Below are positions 62,984 to 64,000 of a stretch of DNA of 64,000 bases, in pieces (positions within the stretch are counted from its first letter, which is position 1; every line of letters begins with the position of its first letter). The notes under the pieces are model-generated. The model had not been told where the DNA came from. It saw nothing but the letters and a program-made list of their open reading frames with translations, and ran no database searches. Source of the stretch: Flavobacteriaceae bacterium GF1 (GTDB taxonomy: Bacteria > Bacteroidota > Bacteroidia > Flavobacteriales > Flavobacteriaceae); NCBI GenBank assembly GCA_009797885.1, contig WNKP01000001.1:372001-436000 (forward strand), given 5' to 3'. The translations under genes and the position numbers were made by a program.

Positions 62984-64000
62984 ATGCCCAAAGTACCCAT
63001 AGACGTACAATTAAGCTCATTGCCCAATAACCCTGGTGTCTATCAATTTTATGACACTGATGGGAAAGTCCTTTATGTGGGTAAGGCAAAGAACCTTAAA
63101 AAAAGGGTTTCTTCCTATTTCACCAAGAACCATGAATATGGAAAAACACGGGTGATGGTAAAAAAAATCGCCGTTATAAAACATATTGTGGTTGCAACGG
63201 AGTCGGATGCCCTTTTGTTGGAGAACAGCCTTATAAAAAAACACCAGCCCAGATACAATGTCTTACTTCGTGACGACAAAACCTATCCTTGGATATGTAT
63301 TAAAAATGAACGGTTCCCAAGAATCTTTCCCACCAGGAAAATAATAAAGGACGGTTCAGAATACTATGGCCCCTATACCAGTATGCGTACGGTGAGGACC
63401 CTTCTGGATTTGATTAAAAGCGTCTATCCACTACGGACCTGCAATTACGACCTCTCCCACGAAAAAATACAATCCGGTAAATACAAACGCTGTTTGGAAT
63501 ACCATTTGGGGAACTGCAAGGCCCCATGTGAAGGTTTACAGACCGCCGAGGATTACCATAGGCAAATGGACGATATCAGGGAAATCATTAAAGGGAATTT
63601 TAAAAGTTCACTGACCTATTTTAAACACCGAATGAAAGGCCATGCCATAGCCATGGAATTTGAAAAGGCGCAACGTATCAAAGAAAAGATTGAGGTCCTG
63701 GAGAATTATCAAGTAAAATCCACAATTGTGAATCCAAAAATCAATGATGTGGATGTTTTCAGCATTTTTTCGGACGAAACCCACGCCTATGTGAACTTCC
63801 TCCAAATTTCCCATGGTTCCATCATACGCTCCCACTCCATGGAAATCAAGAAAAAACTTGATGAGGAAAATGCGGAATTACTCCGGTTGGCCATCATTGA
63901 ACTCCGTCAACGTTTTTCCTCAAATTCCAAAATGATCTTCGTTCCCCATTTGGTGGAACTCGATGAAAGCATTAAGGTCACCGTACCCAAATTAGGGGAC
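62984..64000 (+). CDS. uvrC: Excinuclease ABC subunit C (N-terminal part, runs off right edge)
   Basis: 339 codons from ATG at 62984; the frame is open to base 64000. The GIY-YIG nuclease domain leads (SLPNNPGVYQFYDTDGKVLYVGKAKNLKKRV). The Cys-containing segment follows (LRTCNYDL, then RCLEYHLGNCKAPCEG), then the UVR motif region (IAMEFEKAQRIKEKIEVLENY). The C-terminal endonuclease half lies outside the window. It makes both incisions in nucleotide excision repair. Confidence 0.96.
   Translation, partial: MPKVPIDVQLSSLPNNPGVYQFYDTDGKVLYVGKAKNLKKRVSSYFTKNHEYGKTRVMVKKIAVIKHIVVATESDALLLENSLIKKHQPRYNVLLRDDKTYPWICIKNERFPRIFPTRKIIKDGSEYYGPYTSMRTVRTLLDLIKSVYPLRTCNYDLSHEKIQSGKYKRCLEYHLGNCKAPCEGLQTAEDYHRQMDDIREIIKGNFKSSLTYFKHRMKGHAIAMEFEKAQRIKEKIEVLENYQVKSTIVNPKINDVDVFSIFSDETHAYVNFLQISHGSIIRSHSMEIKKKLDEENAELLRLAIIELRQRFSSNSKMIFVPHLVELDESIKVTVPKLGD

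Overview
The window looks like one contiguous piece of chromosome from a marine or environmental member of the Flavobacteriaceae (phylum Bacteroidota). Supporting signs: promoters of the TTG / TAnnTTTG type, little sign of Shine-Dalgarno sequences, many lipoproteins with a Cys-anchored signal peptide, TonB-dependent receptors, DUF6090, DUF5689/lamin-tail and Big_5-type proteins, a eukaryote-like glycyl-tRNA synthetase, and the order recO - TonB receptor - ileS - DksA-like - lspA - uvrC. A genus cannot be fixed from the sequence alone (a Muricauda/Maribacter-like organism is a guess). I see no rRNA, tRNA, CRISPR array, prophage or intact insertion sequence.

Layout. 0-8 kb: the start of a membrane-anchored GH3 glucosidase diverges from an NrtR-type (Nudix plus winged helix) regulator, with two matching operator-like palindromes between them. 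Then comes a likely operon of a TonB receptor, a hydroxylysine-kinase-like / phospholyase-like fusion enzyme, a PAP2/haloperoxidase-type lipoprotein and a VOC protein. 8-16 kb: katG, a GT39 glycosyltransferase, a membrane class III cyclase, an S41 peptidase lipoprotein and a class C beta-lactamase-like hydrolase. 16-24.5 kb: a divergent ribonucleoside/ribose regulon around a perfect 20-bp LacI-type operator. One arm has a sugar permease and ribokinase. The other has the LacI regulator, two FG-GAP/VCBS repeat proteins and two exported nucleoside hydrolases. The logic is exported cleavage of nucleosides, import of ribose and phosphorylation.

24.7-31 kb: a complete beta-mannan catabolic set: AraC regulator, GH26 mannanase lipoprotein, GPH symporter, GH130 mannosylglucose phosphorylase and mannobiose 2-epimerase. 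31.5-33.2 kb is a more AT-rich insert with an exported epimerase-like (AGE-superfamily) lipoprotein whose catalytic set is altered. 33-50 kb is mostly housekeeping or single genes: a Crp-like regulator, glyS, ComF, a nitrilase-family amidase, Nudix, ankyrin, an LTD lipoprotein, a YheT-like hydrolase, nitronate monooxygenase, thioesterase, DUF763, an EamA transporter, an ArsC-like protein, an SDR, an Asp/Glu racemase and an ArsR/DinB pair. Two families of palindromic, probably mobile or dispersed, intergenic elements sit here: a 160-bp element with 25-bp terminal inverted repeats at 43.0 kb, and an element at 48.9 kb that shares its architecture with one at 7.9 kb. 50.8-64 kb: a cystathionine synthase/lyase-type enzyme, gdhA, recO, a TonB receptor, ileS, a zinc-less DksA-like protein, lspA, 5-formyltetrahydrofolate cyclo-ligase, and uvrC running off the right edge.

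The most promising material for new biology is: the kinase-phospholyase fusion operon; the LacI-controlled exported nucleoside hydrolase / VCBS locus; the surface AGE-like lipoprotein beside a mannan pathway; and the two palindromic repeat families.
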